Of a DNA stretch of 64,000 nucleotides, positions 19,776-31,787 are shown piece by piece. Each line of letters opens with the position of its first letter. The stretch's first letter is position 1. The notes under the pieces were generated by a model. The model was not told the origin of the DNA, did no database searches, and saw only the letters and a program-made list of their open reading frames with translations. A program made the position numbers and the translations under genes. The DNA is from Pseudomonas sp. QTF5 (GTDB lineage Bacteria > Pseudomonadota > Gammaproteobacteria > Pseudomonadales > Pseudomonadaceae): positions 123,644 through 187,643 of the forward strand of contig NZ_AZRW02000008.1 in NCBI RefSeq assembly GCF_000512695.2. Reading direction: 5' to 3'.

Positions 19776-19810
19776 TTGCGCAGTCACCTATCTGGATCAA
19801 AGGTACGTCA

Positions 19811-21115
19811 ATGAGTGCAAATTTTTCAGGCATTACGTGGGGCTTTCCCGGAATCGACCGGCGTCTACTGAAAGTGCAATTCAGCTTTTTGCTGATGGTT
19901 CTGGGGGGACGATGCAATCAACTGGCGGTGGCTTGGTGGGCCTTGCAGGAAACAGGCTCTGCGCTGTATTTCGCCAACATGATTGCCTGTTCCATCGCAG
20001 CGGAGGTGTTAGCTAAACCCCTGCTGGGATGGCTGGGGGACAAGTACAACAAACTCCTGATCATCAAGCTGGCCTCATGGATCAGCCTGCTGACAGCGCT
20101 GTTGATGGTGATGCTGTCCGCCACGGGGTCGTTCAACCCCTGGACGGTGGGCGCGCTAATGATGATCAGCAGTGCGATCGTCGGCGTGCGCGATCCTCTC
20201 CAGGCGTCGATCATTCCTTTGTTTGCAGACGACGATAAAGTCTCCCTGGCCTTTCGGACCAAAAGCGTGATGTCGTCCTTTTCCATTCTGCTGGGGCCGG
20301 TATTGGCCAGCGGGTTGATTTACGGGTTCGGTATCTCGTTCGCCTTTGCCGTCGATTTTTTTGCGATTCTCATCGCCGGGGCGTTGATCGCGACCATCCC
20401 GAGCCACATCGGTTCCACTGACCAAGGCGAAAAAGCCCCGGGCGCCAGCGGCTTCAGCATGATCTATTCCGGCTTCAAAGTGGTTTACGGAGTGAAAGTC
20501 GAATTTTACCTGGCCATCATTGCAATGCTGATCAACTTTGCCTTGTTTCCGTTCTTCACCATCCTGATCCCACTGTACGTAAAAGAGGTCATCCAGTACC
20601 CAGTCACTTACATCGGTCTTCTGGATTCGTGCTTCGGGCTGGGCATTCTGGCGGGCAGTTACAAGATCATCGGCTGGCTATCCGACCGGGTCCCCCGTGA
20701 CATGTGTGTGTCCGCAGGTTTTGCATTACTGGGGTGCAACTTAGTGGTGGTCGGCACCGTTTCATCGTCGTTCATCGTGCCCGCGGCCTTTTTCTGCGGC
20801 GGTGTCGGCCTGATGTTGATCAACATCCCCACCTCCGCTGTGAGGTTACTGGCGACGCCCAAGCTCCATCGCAACCGCATATTTGCCACGGTTTCATTTC
20901 TGTCTGCGGCGGCCAGCCCCTTGGGCAGTTTCGCAATGAACACCTTGATTGCCTATCTGGGGGTCGCACTGACAATCACGCTGCTGGGCGTCATGGTGCT
21001 GTTGTTGTCTCTGCTGGTCTTTCTGGTACCGGATTTCAAAACTTTCATGCGTTCCCAAGATACGCAGCTCAATGATGCCTACCTGGACAAATACCCTGAA
21101 GCATTTGCGCACTGA
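19811..21115 (+). CDS. Major facilitator superfamily transporter
   Basis: 434 residues with about twelve hydrophobic segments and the MFS loop LLGWLGDKYNKLLIIKLASW between helices 2 and 3; AAAGG precedes the start. The general shape is that of the MFS-3/enterobactin exporter-like families used for export of peptides and siderophores. It lies between the modification genes and the last gene, so it is the best candidate to export the product or give self-protection. Its specificity cannot be read from the sequence. Confidence 0.9.
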   Translation: MSANFSGITWGFPGIDRRLLKVQFSFLLMVLGGRCNQLAVAWWALQETGSALYFANMIACSIAAEVLAKPLLGWLGDKYNKLLIIKLASWISLLTALLMVMLSATGSFNPWTVGALMMISSAIVGVRDPLQASIIPLFADDDKVSLAFRTKSVMSSFSILLGPVLASGLIYGFGISFAFAVDFFAILIAGALIATIPSHIGSTDQGEKAPGASGFSMIYSGFKVVYGVKVEFYLAIIAMLINFALFPFFTILIPLYVKEVIQYPVTYIGLLDSCFGLGILAGSYKIIGWLSDRVPRDMCVSAGFALLGCNLVVVGTVSSSFIVPAAFFCGGVGLMLINIPTSAVRLLATPKLHRNRIFATVSFLSAAASPLGSFAMNTLIAYLGVALTITLLGVMVLLLSLLVFLVPDFKTFMRSQDTQLNDAYLDKYPEAFAH

Positions 21116-21163
21116 CGTGCCTCGCCGTACCCCCGCCTCTTACAAACGGAGTTGTCTTTCACC

Positions 21164-22324
21164 ATGCCGGACTTCAAGGATCGACCTGAATCTGCTCGAC
21201 ATGAACAGATCTTCTGCGGCCAATATTATGACGACATGGGCTGTACCGGTTTCCTGGGGGATCCGTCCAAGGATCGAATCTCGGTTCTGATGCTGGGGCT
21301 TTCGGACGGTGTGGCGCTGGCGCCGATCGCAGCCAGCACCAGAGTGGCCAGTCTATTGGCTGTTGATCTGGACGAGACCGCACTCGTGCGCAGCCTCGAC
21401 AACCGGAACCGACTTGCGACGCATATCCACTTTGAAAGCGTGGTCGCCGATGCCGCCCACTTCCTGGTCGTCACCCCCGACCGGTACGACGTCATTATTG
21501 TCGACCTCTACACCCAGAGCGCTTATGCCCCGATCGTGTTTGATCACGGATTCCACCAACTATTGAAGAGCCGCCTTAATCCCCTCGGTCACGTGGTGTT
21601 CAACGGTTTTGGCGTTCCCATGAACCTGGACCCGTTCAACGGCCCTACGCCCCAAGCTTGGCTCGCCCACTGCCTGAACGACAGCTGGGGCGACATTCAT
21701 CACCTGCCCCATCGACGCAATGCGACGTTCATTATCGGCCCACCGTCATCAAACATACTGGGCACCGCACCTGCCGTTGAGTTTCTATGCGCCAGTGACC
21801 GGCTCTTTATGGACATCATGAGCCTTCGCCTGCGCTACCTGACACCCACGGTTATCCGTCACGCGCCGCTTGTGCCCCCGGCGCTGGACTTCGTCGGGAT
21901 TGATCTGGAGGTGCAAAAACGCTGGATGGACTCGTTACCGGCGTTGTCTGCGCTGCTTCCGGCCTCGCTGAAGCTGAGCAAGCCCAACGATCTTCGCGTG
22001 TTACTGGATGACTCGGACGCTTGCCAGGCGCTGCAAGAACAATTATTGAAGGACAAGTCTTCGTTGCGTACCACGCTGGCGTTGCTTATCGCAGGCGAAG
22101 TCAACTTCTCGGACCGCGATGTGTCGTGGCTGCCAGACTGGGTCGTGTCGACCTTGGAGAACAGTGTAGAAATCCACCCACGAGATTGGCTGGAAGGTTT
22201 ACTCCCTTATGCCTATGGCGCCATTACCCACAGAACTCGAGGAGATTCAGCCAAAGTGGAAAGTTTCCGACGGGCGCTAGAGCGATTATCGCCAAGTGTT
22301 TCCCTCACGCCCTCGCGAAAATGA
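21164..22324 (+). CDS. Spermidine synthase-fold SAM-dependent enzyme
   Basis: About 386 residues. I take ATG 21164 (MPDFKDRPESARHEQIFCGQ); GGAG at 21148 also allows a TTG at 21152. A Rossmann segment ISVLMLGLSDGVALAPIAAS is followed by LLAVDLDE, RFDVI-like RYDVIIVDLYTQ and LLKSRLNPLGHVVFNGFGVP, the order found in polyamine aminopropyltransferases and related methyltransferases. The glycine loop is GLSDG, not the usual GGGDG, and the catalytic Asp region of true spermidine synthases is not evident. The last 150 residues have no relative I know. In this context it may methylate or aminopropylate the peptide. It ends the cluster. Confidence 0.7.
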   Translation: MPDFKDRPESARHEQIFCGQYYDDMGCTGFLGDPSKDRISVLMLGLSDGVALAPIAASTRVASLLAVDLDETALVRSLDNRNRLATHIHFESVVADAAHFLVVTPDRYDVIIVDLYTQSAYAPIVFDHGFHQLLKSRLNPLGHVVFNGFGVPMNLDPFNGPTPQAWLAHCLNDSWGDIHHLPHRRNATFIIGPPSSNILGTAPAVEFLCASDRLFMDIMSLRLRYLTPTVIRHAPLVPPALDFVGIDLEVQKRWMDSLPALSALLPASLKLSKPNDLRVLLDDSDACQALQEQLLKDKSSLRTTLALLIAGEVNFSDRDVSWLPDWVVSTLENSVEIHPRDWLEGLLPYAYGAITHRTRGDSAKVESFRRALERLSPSVSLTPSRK

Positions 22325-22544
22325 AACCTATATCAGGATAGTTCGCCTATCAGATTTCAACATATTGAGCCGCTTATTCCGAACTAAGCGCTCATGAAGC
22401 TTCCAGAATCGCGGATTTTTTAGCGGATTCAAGACTACCTTCAAAGCCTCTGTTTTCCTTGACCTTGGTGTTTTTTGCGAATTTTTTCAGGGGTTTTTCT
22501 GACAGCGTTTTGAGCATCGTATGGCAGTGCTTTGGTAAAACAAC

Positions 22545-22577
22545 GACGCAGGAGCACTCATCGTGCTCCTGCGTCAT
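22545..22577 (-). terminator. glmS terminator hairpin
   Basis: A perfect 13-base-pair stem (GACGCAGGAGCAC and its complement) with a 5-base loop is followed on the minus strand by a T-rich run (GTTGTTTT), a few bases after the glmS stop at 22583. Confidence 0.85.
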
Positions 22578-22622
22578 TTGAATTACTCCACCGTCACCGA
22601 TTTCGCCAAGTTACGTGGCTGA
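22548..22622. other. attTn7 site (3-prime end of glmS plus insertion point)
   Basis: The end of glmS on the minus strand (CGTAACTTGGCGAAATCGGT and following bases up to the stop) matches the conserved TnsD recognition sequence. Tn7 insertion normally occurs about 25 bases beyond the stop, here near 22558, within the terminator hairpin. No Tn7 end repeats are visible, so the site looks empty, although an accessory gene cluster sits immediately beyond it. Confidence 0.7.
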
Positions 22623-24415
22623 TCAACGTCAGTACCTTTCAACACAGCCACGTAGTACGACAACAACTGCAACGGAATGGTGTAGAGGATCGGCGACAGG
22701 ATGTCGTGGATGTGCGGCATCTGGACGACATGAGTGCCTTCGCCATTGGTCATGCCGGCCTGCTCGTCGGCAAAGACGATCAGCTCACCACCACGAGCAC
22801 GGACTTCCTGGAGGTTGGACTTCAACTTCTCCAGCAACTCGTTGTTCGGCGCCACGGTGACCACCGGCATGTCGTTATCCACAAGCGCCAATGGGCCGTG
22901 TTTGAGCTCTCCCGCCGGATAGGCTTCGGCGTGGATGTAGGAGATTTCCTTGAGCTTGAGAGCTCCTTCCATCGCCACCGGGAATTGCGCGCCGCGACCG
23001 AGGAACAGCGTGTGGTTCTTCTCGGCAAACAGCTCGGCGATTTTCTCCACGGTGCTGTCCATGGCCAAGGCTTCGCCCAAACGGGTTGGCAAGCGACGCA
23101 GTTCTTCGACCAGCGTGGCTTCGACGCCTTCGGCCAACGTACCGCGAACCTGACCCAGAGACAGGGTCAGCAATAGCAGGCCAACCAGTTGAGTGGTGAA
23201 GGCTTTGGTCGAGGCCACGCCGATTTCACGACCGGCCTGGGTCAGCAGCGTCAGGTCCGATTCACGCACCAGCGAGCTGATGCCGACGTTGCAGATTGCC
23301 AGGCTGGCGAGGAAACCCAACTCCTTGGCATTACGCAGCGCGGCCAGGGTGTCGGCGGTTTCACCTGACTGGGAAATGCTCACGAACAGGGTGTCCGGCT
23401 GCACCACTACTTTGCGGTAGCGGAATTCGCTGGCAACTTCGACCTGGCACGGAATGCCGGCCAGTTCTTCGAGCCAGTAACGGGCAACCATGCCGGCGTG
23501 ATAGCTGGTGCCACAGGCGACGATCTGTACATTGCGCACTTTGGCGAACAGCTCGGCAGCTCCTGGGCCGAATGCCTCGACCAGCACCTGGTTATGGCTC
23601 AGGCGACCTTCGAGAGTGCGCTGCACTACGACCGGTTGTTCGTGAATTTCCTTGAGCATGTAATGGCGGAATTCGCCCTTGTCAGCCGCTTCGGCACCGT
23701 CGCGGTACTGAACGCTTTCACGCTCGACGAGCGCGCCATTGATGTCCCAGATCTGCACGCTGTCGCGGCGAATTTCGGCGATATCGCCTTCTTCCAGGTA
23801 CATGAAACGGTCGGTGACCTGACGTAGCGCCAACTGGTCGGAGGCCAGGAAGTTCTCACCCATACCCAGACCGATCACCAATGGGCTGCCACTGCGTGCC
23901 GCCACCAGGCGATCCGGTTGAAGGGCGCTGATCACCGCCAGGCCGTAAGCACCGTGCAGCTCTTGCACGGTCGCTTTCAGGGCCAGCGTCAGGTCGGGTT
24001 GAAGCTTGAGTTTTTCGTTCAGCAAATGCGCGATGACTTCAGTGTCTGTGTCCGACGTGAATACGTGGCCCAAAGCCGTGAGTTGCTCGCGCAGGGCTTC
24101 ATGGTTCTCGATGATGCCGTTGTGCACCACCGCCAGATCGCCTGAAAAATGCGGGTGAGCGTTGCGTTCGCAGGGCGCGCCGTGGGTCGCCCAGCGGGTG
24201 TGGGCAATGCCCAGGCGGCCGACCAGAGGCTCTTCGATCAGCGCCTGTTCCAGCTCGCTGACCTTGCCCGGACGACGCGTGCGCAAGAGTTTTTCATCGT
24301 TGGTGTACACCGCCACACCGGCGCTGTCATAGCCTCGGTATTCCAGACGCTTGAGGCCTTCGAGCAGGATGGCGGTAATGTTACGTTCTGCGACTGCACC
24401 GACAATTCCACACAT
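22583..24415 (-). CDS. glmS: Glucosamine-fructose-6-phosphate aminotransferase (isomerising)
   Basis: 610 residues, the standard length. The N-terminal glutaminase domain starts [11 protein letters not shown], with Cys2 as the nucleophile exposed after removal of Met1, and continues [15 protein letters not shown]. Two SIS isomerase domains follow, with [16 protein letters not shown], and the protein ends [15 protein letters not shown], the strongly conserved C-terminus. It makes glucosamine-6-phosphate, the first step to UDP-GlcNAc for peptidoglycan and LPS. One base separates it from glmR upstream, so the two form an operon. No glmS ribozyme is expected in this group and none is seen. Confidence 0.98.
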   Translation of the reverse strand: MCGIVGAVAERNITAILLEGLKRLEYRGYDSAGVAVYTNDEKLLRTRRPGKVSELEQALIEEPLVGRLGIAHTRWATHGAPCERNAHPHFSGDLAVVHNGIIENHEALREQLTALGHVFTSDTDTEVIAHLLNEKLKLQPDLTLALKATVQELHGAYGLAVISALQPDRLVAARSGSPLVIGLGMGENFLASDQLALRQVTDRFMYLEEGDIAEIRRDSVQIWDINGALVERESVQYRDGAEAADKGEFRHYMLKEIHEQPVVVQRTLEGRLSHNQVLVEAFGPGAAELFAKVRNVQIVACGTSYHAGMVARYWLEELAGIPCQVEVASEFRYRKVVVQPDTLFVSISQSGETADTLAALRNAKELGFLASLAICNVGISSLVRESDLTLLTQAGREIGVASTKAFTTQLVGLLLLTLSLGQVRGTLAEGVEATLVEELRRLPTRLGEALAMDSTVEKIAELFAEKNHTLFLGRGAQFPVAMEGALKLKEISYIHAEAYPAGELKHGPLALVDNDMPVVTVAPNNELLEKLKSNLQEVRARGGELIVFADEQAGMTNGEGTHVVQMPHIHDILSPILYTIPLQLLSYYVAVLKGTDVDQPRNLAKSVTVE

Positions 24416-24416
24416 G

Positions 24417-25193
24417 CTAGTTCTCCTGACTGACGGCGGCGCAGATCAAATTGATGCCGCGGGCCTGAATCTGATCGCGTGCCGCAAGTGGCAGACGATC
24501 ATCGGTAATGAGGGTATGGACGCTGCTCCACGGCAGCTCCAGATTGGGAATTTTGCGGCCGATCTTGTCGGCCTCGACCATCACGATCACTTCGCGGGCA
24601 ACCTCGGCCATGACACGGCTCAAGCCCAGCAATTCGTTGAAAGTGGTGGTCCCGCGCACCAGATCGATGCCATCGGCACCGATAAATAGCTGATCAAAGT
24701 CATATGAGCGTAGTACTTGCTCGGCCACCTGCCCCTGGAAGGACTCGGAATGCGGGTCCCAGGTCCCCCCGGTCATCAACAGCACCGGCTCGTGCTCGAG
24801 TTCGCTCAAAGCGTTGGCGACATGCAGGGAATTGGTCATCACCACCAGACCCGGTTGCTGGCCGAGTTCCGGGATCATCGCGGCGGTGGTGCTGCCGCTG
24901 TCGATGATGATTCGCGCATGCTCGCGTATCCGCGTGACGGCGGCGCGGGCAATGGCCTGCTTGTATTTGGAAACCGGTTGGCCGAGGTCGGCGACCAGCT
25001 CCTGAGGCATGGTGACCGCCCCGCCATAGCGACGCAGCAACAAACCATTGCTTTCAAGCGCCGCCAAATCCTTGCGAATCGTAACTTCCGAGGTTTCGAA
25101 GCGCTTGGCCAGTTCGTCCACACTGACTTCCCCCTGCTCATTGAGCAAGGCGAGGATGTTGTGGCGGCGTTGGGGCGTGTTGCGCTTTGACAT
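24417..25193 (-). CDS. glmR: DeoR-family regulator upstream of glmS
   Basis: About 258 residues, beginning [20 protein letters not shown] at ATG 25193; an extension to a TTG at 25232 is open but lacks family similarity. The N-terminal winged helix contains [20 protein letters not shown] and LRRYGGAV, the DeoR signature. The C-terminal sugar-phosphate sensor domain has [15 protein letters not shown] and [20 protein letters not shown]. In Pseudomonas the gene next to glmS has this family and is called glmR. It probably responds to an amino sugar phosphate and controls the glmR-glmS operon. Confidence 0.9.
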   Translation of the reverse strand: MSKRNTPQRRHNILALLNEQGEVSVDELAKRFETSEVTIRKDLAALESNGLLLRRYGGAVTMPQELVADLGQPVSKYKQAIARAAVTRIREHARIIIDSGSTTAAMIPELGQQPGLVVMTNSLHVANALSELEHEPVLLMTGGTWDPHSESFQGQVAEQVLRSYDFDQLFIGADGIDLVRGTTTFNELLGLSRVMAEVAREVIVMVEADKIGRKIPNLELPWSSVHTLITDDRLPLAARDQIQARGINLICAAVSQEN

Positions 25194-25295
25194 GGGCTTG
25201 GTAAGTTTCGATTCGAAAGATAACGTAAGCAATCAAAACCTATAAGCGAAACTTCGTCAAGCGAGACATGATAAAAATGATCTGTGGATAAAAAG

Positions 25296-25361
25296 CTTCG
25301 CGGGCAAGCCTCGCTCCCACGGACGGTGATATTCCGTAGGAGCGAGGCATGCCCGCGAAAG
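25296..25361. repeat. REPIN between glmR and glmU
   Basis: Arms 25296-25322 (CTTCGCGGGCAAGCCTCGCT plus CCCACGG) and 25334-25361 are nearly complementary around an 11-base loop. The core GGGAGCGAGGC/TGCCCGCGAA differs from the REPIN at 12101, so it is a second sequence class. It lies between convergent-free same-strand genes. Confidence 0.85.
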
Positions 25362-25398
25362 CGATCTCATGAGCGTCACATCATGCGCTGTGGATAAC

Positions 25399-26766
25399 TC
25401 AGCTCTTCTTGACCTTCTCCGGCCGTTTCCAGCCATCGATGTTCTTCTGCCGAGCCCGACCTACGGCCAACTGAGCCTTATCCACATTCTGGGTAATGGT
25501 CGAACCGGCCGCCGTCGTCGCCCCCGCTGAGATATCCACAGGCGCCACCAACGAGTTGTTGGAACCGATGAACACATCTTCACCCAACACGGTTTTCCAC
25601 TTGTTGGCGCCGTCATAGTTACAGGTGATGGTGCCCGCGCCGATGTTGGTGCGCGCACCGATCTCGGCGTCGCCCAGATACGTCAGGTGACCGGCTTTGG
25701 CGCCCTCGCCCAGGTGGGCATTCTTCAGCTCAACGAAGTTACCCACATGCGCGCGAGCTTCCAGCACCGTGCCCGGACGCAAACGAGCGAACGGACCGGC
25801 ATCGCTGCCTTCACCGAGCATCGCGCCTTCGATATGGCTGTTGGCCTTGATCACCACGCCTTTGCGCAGGGTGCTGTCCTTGATCACGCAGTTCGGGCCG
25901 ATCACCACGTCGTCCTCGATGACCACTTTGCCTTCAAGGATCACGTTGATATCGATCAGCACATCGCGGCCGACGATGACCTCACCACGCACATCGAAAC
26001 GTGCGGGGTCGCGCAGGGTTACGCCTTGAGCCATCAAACGACGAGCGGCGCGCAGCTGGTAGTGACGCTCAAGCTCGGCCAGTTGCTTGCGATCGTTGGC
26101 GCCTTGCACTTCCATAGGGTCATGGGGTTGCTCGGTAGCCACCACCAGACCATCGCTGACCGCCATTTCGATGACATCGGTCAGGTAGTACTCACCCTGT
26201 ACATTGTTGTTCGACAGACGGCTCGTCCAGTCGGCCAAGCGATCGGCAGGCACAGCAAGGATGCCGGTATTGCCTTCGTTGATGGCACGTTGAGCCTCGT
26301 TGGCGTCCTTGTGTTCAACAATGGCTGCAACTTTACCGTCAGTGTCGCGCACGATGCGGCCATAACCAGTCGCATCGTCCAGTTCAACGGTCAGCAGGCC
26401 CATCTGCCCTGGCACGACATGCTTGAGCAAGCGTTGCAGGGTTTCGACTTCGATCAACGGCACGTCGCCGTACAGAATCAGCACCGTGTCGGACTCGATG
26501 AAAGGCACAGCCTGGGCCACTGCATGACCGGTACCCAGCTGTTGGTCCTGCAGGACGAAATTCAGGTCATCGGCGGCCAGACGCTCGCGCACCACTTCGG
26601 CACCATGGCCGATCACCACATGGATGCGCTGGGGATCAAGTTGCCGGGCGCTTTGGATAACATGGCCAAGCATCGAATTACCGGCAACAGGATGCAGGAC
26701 TTTTGGCAAGGCCGAACGCATGCGAGTGCCTTGGCCGGCAGCGAGGATAACGATTTCAAGAGACAT
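25399..26766 (-). CDS. glmU: Bifunctional UDP-GlcNAc pyrophosphorylase / glucosamine-1-phosphate acetyltransferase
   Basis: 455 residues. The N-terminal uridyltransferase domain starts [22 protein letters not shown]-type signature, residues 1-22, and continues through [15 protein letters not shown]. The C-terminal left-handed beta-helix acetyltransferase domain shows hexapeptide repeats such as [20 protein letters not shown] and the CoA-site [10 protein letters not shown]. It completes UDP-GlcNAc synthesis started by GlmS. It stands between the atp operon terminator and the glmR REPIN, all on the minus strand, and probably has its own promoter in the short gap upstream of 26766. Confidence 0.98.
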   Translation of the reverse strand: MSLEIVILAAGQGTRMRSALPKVLHPVAGNSMLGHVIQSARQLDPQRIHVVIGHGAEVVRERLAADDLNFVLQDQQLGTGHAVAQAVPFIESDTVLILYGDVPLIEVETLQRLLKHVVPGQMGLLTVELDDATGYGRIVRDTDGKVAAIVEHKDANEAQRAINEGNTGILAVPADRLADWTSRLSNNNVQGEYYLTDVIEMAVSDGLVVATEQPHDPMEVQGANDRKQLAELERHYQLRAARRLMAQGVTLRDPARFDVRGEVIVGRDVLIDINVILEGKVVIEDDVVIGPNCVIKDSTLRKGVVIKANSHIEGAMLGEGSDAGPFARLRPGTVLEARAHVGNFVELKNAHLGEGAKAGHLTYLGDAEIGARTNIGAGTITCNYDGANKWKTVLGEDVFIGSNNSLVAPVDISAGATTAAGSTITQNVDKAQLAVGRARQKNIDGWKRPEKVKKS

Positions 26767-26824
26767 GACTGGCTACCAATCCTGGGTGGTCAGCAACTGC
26801 GACCAGGTGATGAAAATCGGAAAA

Positions 26825-26856
26825 GAAAAAAGGGTAGCCGAGGCTACCCTTTTTAA
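26825..26856 (-). terminator. Terminator of the ATP synthase operon
   Basis: AAAGGGTAGCC and its exact complement form an 11-base-pair stem with a two-base centre, flanked by A- and T-runs, 28 bases past the atpC stop. It can work in both directions. Confidence 0.9.
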
Positions 26857-26883
26857 TCAATCGCACAACAAGTCTATGGCCGA

Positions 26884-27309
26884 TTAATGGCCGAACTTCT
26901 TGCGGATCTGCTGGACGGTGCGCAGCTGAGCTGCAGCCTCGGCCAGACGTGCGGCAGCAGAACCGTAGTCGAATTCCGCGCCCCGCTCATGCAAGGCCTT
27001 CTCGGCAGCCTTAACGGCTTCCTGAGCGGAGGCTTCGTCCAGGTCGGCAGCACGTTGCACAGTGTCGGCAAGCACCTTGACCATGTTCGGCTGAACCTCG
27101 AGGAAACCGCCGGAGATGTAATACACCTCCTCTTCCCCGCCCTGCTTGACCAGGCGGATCGGGCCCGGCTTGAGATTAGTGATCAACGGCGCGTGACCCA
27201 GGGCGATACCAAGATCACCCAGTGCACCGTGCGCAATCACCATCTCGACCAGACCGGAAAAGATTTCTCCTTCCGCGCTGACGATATCGCAATGGACTGT
27301 CATAGCCAT
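26884..27309 (-). CDS. atpC: ATP synthase epsilon subunit
   Basis: 141 residues. The N-terminal beta-sandwich begins [20 protein letters not shown], with [20 protein letters not shown], the standard epsilon signature, and the C-terminal helical hairpin follows ([14 protein letters not shown] onward). It is the inhibitory and coupling subunit of the F1 central stalk. Last gene of the nine-gene operon. Confidence 0.98.
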   Translation of the reverse strand: MAMTVHCDIVSAEGEIFSGLVEMVIAHGALGDLGIALGHAPLITNLKPGPIRLVKQGGEEEVYYISGGFLEVQPNMVKVLADTVQRAADLDEASAQEAVKAAEKALHERGAEFDYGSAAARLAEAAAQLRTVQQIRKKFGH

Positions 27310-27354
27310 CTGATTGCCTCAACCTAAATTAGCGCCCGTTGCCGGGCGCCGGGA

Positions 27355-28761
<1,407 letters not shown>

Positions 28762-29622
28762 TTAAACCGCGGCAGCGCCGCCGACGATTTCCGAGATCTC
28801 TTGGGTGATCGCAGCCTGACGCGCCTTGTTGTAGACCAGCTGCAAATCGCTGATCAAATCACCGGCGTTGTCGGTAGCGTTCTTCATCGCGATCATCCGC
28901 GCAGCTTGTTCAGCCGCGTTGTTCTCGACCACCGCCTGGTAGACCTGCGACTCCACGTAGCGGACCATCAAGCCGTCAAGCAGCTCTTTGGCGTCCGGTT
29001 CGTACAGATAATCCCAGTGGTGCTTGAGTTCTTGATCTGCGGTTGCCACCAGTGGAATCAGCTGCTCCACGGTAGGCTGTTGCGTCATGGTGTTGATGAA
29101 CTTGTTGGACACCACGGACAAGCGGTCAATACGGCCGTCCAGGTAGGCATCCAGCATCACCTTGACGCTGCCGATCAAGTCATTGATCGACGGCTCTTCA
29201 CCCAGGTGGCTGATAGCTGCAACGACGTTACCGCCGAAGTTGCGGAAGAAAGCCGCACCCTTGCTACCCACTACACACAGATCAATCTCGACGCCGTTAT
29301 CGCGGTTTACCGCCATGTCCTTGACCAGGGCCTTGAACAGGTTGGTGTTCAAGCCACCACACAGACCACGGTCACTGCTCACCACAACGTAACCGACGCG
29401 CTTTACTTCACGGTCGATCATGAATGGGTGGCGATATTCCGGGTTGGCGTTGGCCAGATGGCCAATAACCTGGCGGATGCGCTCCGCGTAAGGACGGCTA
29501 GCAGCCATGCGCATTTGTGCCTTGCGCATTTTGCTGACCGCCACTTTTTCCATGGCGCTGGTAATCTTTTGCGTGCTTTTGATGCTCGCAATCTTACTGC
29601 GAATCTCTTTTGCGCCTGCCAT
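28762..29622 (-). CDS. atpG: ATP synthase gamma subunit
   Basis: 286 residues. Both terminal coiled-coil helices are visible: [20 protein letters not shown] at the N-terminus and [16 protein letters not shown] [18 protein letters not shown] with [20 protein letters not shown] at the C-terminus. The gene forms the rotating shaft inside the alpha3-beta3 ring. Its position between atpA and atpD is standard. Confidence 0.98.
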   Translation of the reverse strand: MAGAKEIRSKIASIKSTQKITSAMEKVAVSKMRKAQMRMAASRPYAERIRQVIGHLANANPEYRHPFMIDREVKRVGYVVVSSDRGLCGGLNTNLFKALVKDMAVNRDNGVEIDLCVVGSKGAAFFRNFGGNVVAAISHLGEEPSINDLIGSVKVMLDAYLDGRIDRLSVVSNKFINTMTQQPTVEQLIPLVATADQELKHHWDYLYEPDAKELLDGLMVRYVESQVYQAVVENNAAEQAARMIAMKNATDNAGDLISDLQLVYNKARQAAITQEISEIVGGAAAV

Positions 29623-29672
29623 GTAACACCTATCAGGTTAGCAAGCGGGAGCCTTGCGGCTCCCGCTGCGGC

Positions 29673-31217
29673 TTACCAGGTTTGGGTGGCCTTGAACTTC
29701 TCGATACCGGCTTTCATGCCAGCGTCGATTTCGTCATTGAAGTCACCCTTCACGTTGATCTTCGCCATCAAATCGGCGTGATCGCGGTTGAAGAAAGCAA
29801 TCAGCGCTTGTTCAAAGCTGCCGATCTTGGCGATTTCGACGTCAGTCAGGAACCCACGCTCAGCGGCATACAGCGACAGCGCCATGTCAGCGATCGACAT
29901 TGGTGCGTATTGCTTCTGCTTCATCAGCTCGGTAACGCGCTGACCATGCTCAAGTTGCTTACGGGTCGCTTCGTCCAGGTCAGAAGCGAACTGGGCGAAT
30001 GCCGCCAGTTCACGGTACTGAGCCAGAGCGGTACGGATACCACCGGACAGCTTCTTGATGATCTTGGTCTGAGCGGCACCACCCACACGGGATACCGAAA
30101 CACCGGCGTTCACTGCAGGACGGATGCCCGAGTTGAACATGGCCGATTCCAGGAAGATCTGACCGTCGGTGATGGAAATCACGTTGGTCGGAACGAACGC
30201 GGAAACGTCGCCAGCCTGGGTTTCGATGATCGGCAGTGCGGTCAGGGAACCGGTTTTGCCGGTCACTGCGCCGTTGGTGAACTTCTCTACGTATTCTTCC
30301 GAAACGCGGGATGCGCGCTCCAGCAGACGGGAGTGGAGATAGAACACGTCGCCTGGGTAAGCTTCACGGCCTGGTGGACGGCGCAGCAGCAGGGAAATCT
30401 GGCGGTAAGCCACTGCTTGCTTGGACAGATCGTCATAAACGATCAGCGCGTCTTCACCGCGGTCGCGGAAGAATTCACCCATGGTGCAACCGGAGTACGG
30501 TGCCAGGAATTGCAGTGCAGGAGATTCCGAAGCACTGGCAGCCACGATGATCGTGTTGGCCAAAGCGCCGTTTTCTTCCAGCTTGCGAACCACGTTGGCA
30601 ATGGTCGATTGCTTCTGACCGATCGCTACGTAGACGCAGAAAATGCCACTGTTTTTCTGGTTGATGATCGCGTCGATCGCCAGAGCGGTTTTACCGATCT
30701 GACGGTCACCGATGATCAGCTCACGCTGGCCACGGCCGACAGGGATCATGGCATCGACAGCCTTGTAGCCAGTCTGTACAGGCTGGTCTACCGACTTACG
30801 CCAGATCACGCCTGGAGCAACTTTCTCGACCGCGTCGGTCTCGGTGTTGCCCAGTGGACCTTTGCCGTCAACAGGGTTACCCAGTGCGTCGACTACGCGA
30901 CCCAGCAGTTCCTTACCAACCGGAACTTCGAGGATGCGGCCAGTGCACTTGGCGCTCATGCCTTCAGCCAGAGACTGGTATGCGCCCAATACAACGGCAC
31001 CTACAGAGTCTTGCTCCAGGTTGAGTGCCATACCGAAGACGCCGCCCGGAAACTCGATCATCTCGCCGTACATGACGTCGGCCAGACCGTGAATCCGCAC
31101 GATACCGTCAGATACGCTGACGACAGTGCCTTCGTTACGGGCTTGGGAGGTCACATCGAGCTTGTCGATGCGGCCCTTGATAATTTCACTTATTTCGGAA
31201 GGATTGAGTTGCTGCAT
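29673..31217 (-). CDS. atpA: ATP synthase alpha subunit
   Basis: 514 residues. It has the regulatory-site Walker [14 protein letters not shown] near 170, the segment [20 protein letters not shown] and [20 protein letters not shown], all diagnostic of the alpha chain. It forms the F1 hexamer with the beta chain. A very long antisense frame over this gene is a codon-usage shadow. Confidence 0.99.
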   Translation of the reverse strand: MQQLNPSEISEIIKGRIDKLDVTSQARNEGTVVSVSDGIVRIHGLADVMYGEMIEFPGGVFGMALNLEQDSVGAVVLGAYQSLAEGMSAKCTGRILEVPVGKELLGRVVDALGNPVDGKGPLGNTETDAVEKVAPGVIWRKSVDQPVQTGYKAVDAMIPVGRGQRELIIGDRQIGKTALAIDAIINQKNSGIFCVYVAIGQKQSTIANVVRKLEENGALANTIIVAASASESPALQFLAPYSGCTMGEFFRDRGEDALIVYDDLSKQAVAYRQISLLLRRPPGREAYPGDVFYLHSRLLERASRVSEEYVEKFTNGAVTGKTGSLTALPIIETQAGDVSAFVPTNVISITDGQIFLESAMFNSGIRPAVNAGVSVSRVGGAAQTKIIKKLSGGIRTALAQYRELAAFAQFASDLDEATRKQLEHGQRVTELMKQKQYAPMSIADMALSLYAAERGFLTDVEIAKIGSFEQALIAFFNRDHADLMAKINVKGDFNDEIDAGMKAGIEKFKATQTW

Positions 31218-31238
31218 TGCTCTGCTGCCCCTTCAAAC

Positions 31239-31775
31239 TCAAGATTTCAATGCTTCGGCAAGGTTCGCGAGTTTGCCGCGAACCGAGCCATCGATAACCA
31301 GGTCGCCGGCGCGGATTACGACACCACCTATCAGGGCGGCATCCTCCGCAACTTGCAGGCGCACTTCCCGGTTGAGTCGTGCACTGAGAACCTTGGCGAG
31401 TTTGTCTTGCTGTTCTTGGTTCAATGCAAATGCACTGGTCACTTCAACGTCTACCGACTTCTCTTGCTCGGCCTTGTACAGGTCGAACAGAGCGGAGATC
31501 TCCGGCAAAAGCGGGAGACGGTCGTTTTCGGCAACGACGTTAATGAAGTTCTGTGCCTTGGCATCAAACTTGTCGCCGCACACGTCAATAAACGTGGCGG
31601 CCTTGTCTGCGCTCGTCAGTCGCGGGGCCTTGAGCACGCGCTGCATGGTGTCGTCTTGCGACACTGCTGCAGCCAGGCCGAGCATGGCTGACCAAGAGGC
31701 CAGTTGCTGGTGGGCCTGGGCGTGCTCGAAGGCTGCCTTAGCGTAAGGTCGGGCCAACGTGGTCAATTCTGCCAT
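31239..31775 (-). CDS. atpH: ATP synthase delta subunit
   Basis: 178 residues, beginning [20 protein letters not shown] and ending with the segment [20 protein letters not shown], the delta/OSCP pattern. It links F1 to the peripheral b stalk. 21 bases from atpA and 12 from atpF. Confidence 0.98.
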   Translation of the reverse strand: MAELTTLARPYAKAAFEHAQAHQQLASWSAMLGLAAAVSQDDTMQRVLKAPRLTSADKAATFIDVCGDKFDAKAQNFINVVAENDRLPLLPEISALFDLYKAEQEKSVDVEVTSAFALNQEQQDKLAKVLSARLNREVRLQVAEDAALIGGVVIRAGDLVIDGSVRGKLANLAEALKS

Positions 31776-31787
31776 GATCGCCCTCGC

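Noticed and set aside
22392..22577. Minus-strand frame of 61 residues behind glmS
   Set aside because: Its start lies inside the glmS terminator hairpin and the product has no domain; chance frame.
15024..22582. Tn7-like element carrying the peptide cluster
   Set aside because: No tnsABCD genes and no recognisable Tn7 end repeats are seen; only the attachment site itself is supported.
29610..31691. Plus-strand open frame of 693 residues over atpA/atpH
   Set aside because: Antisense to two invariant ATP synthase genes; no recognisable domain and no start signal.
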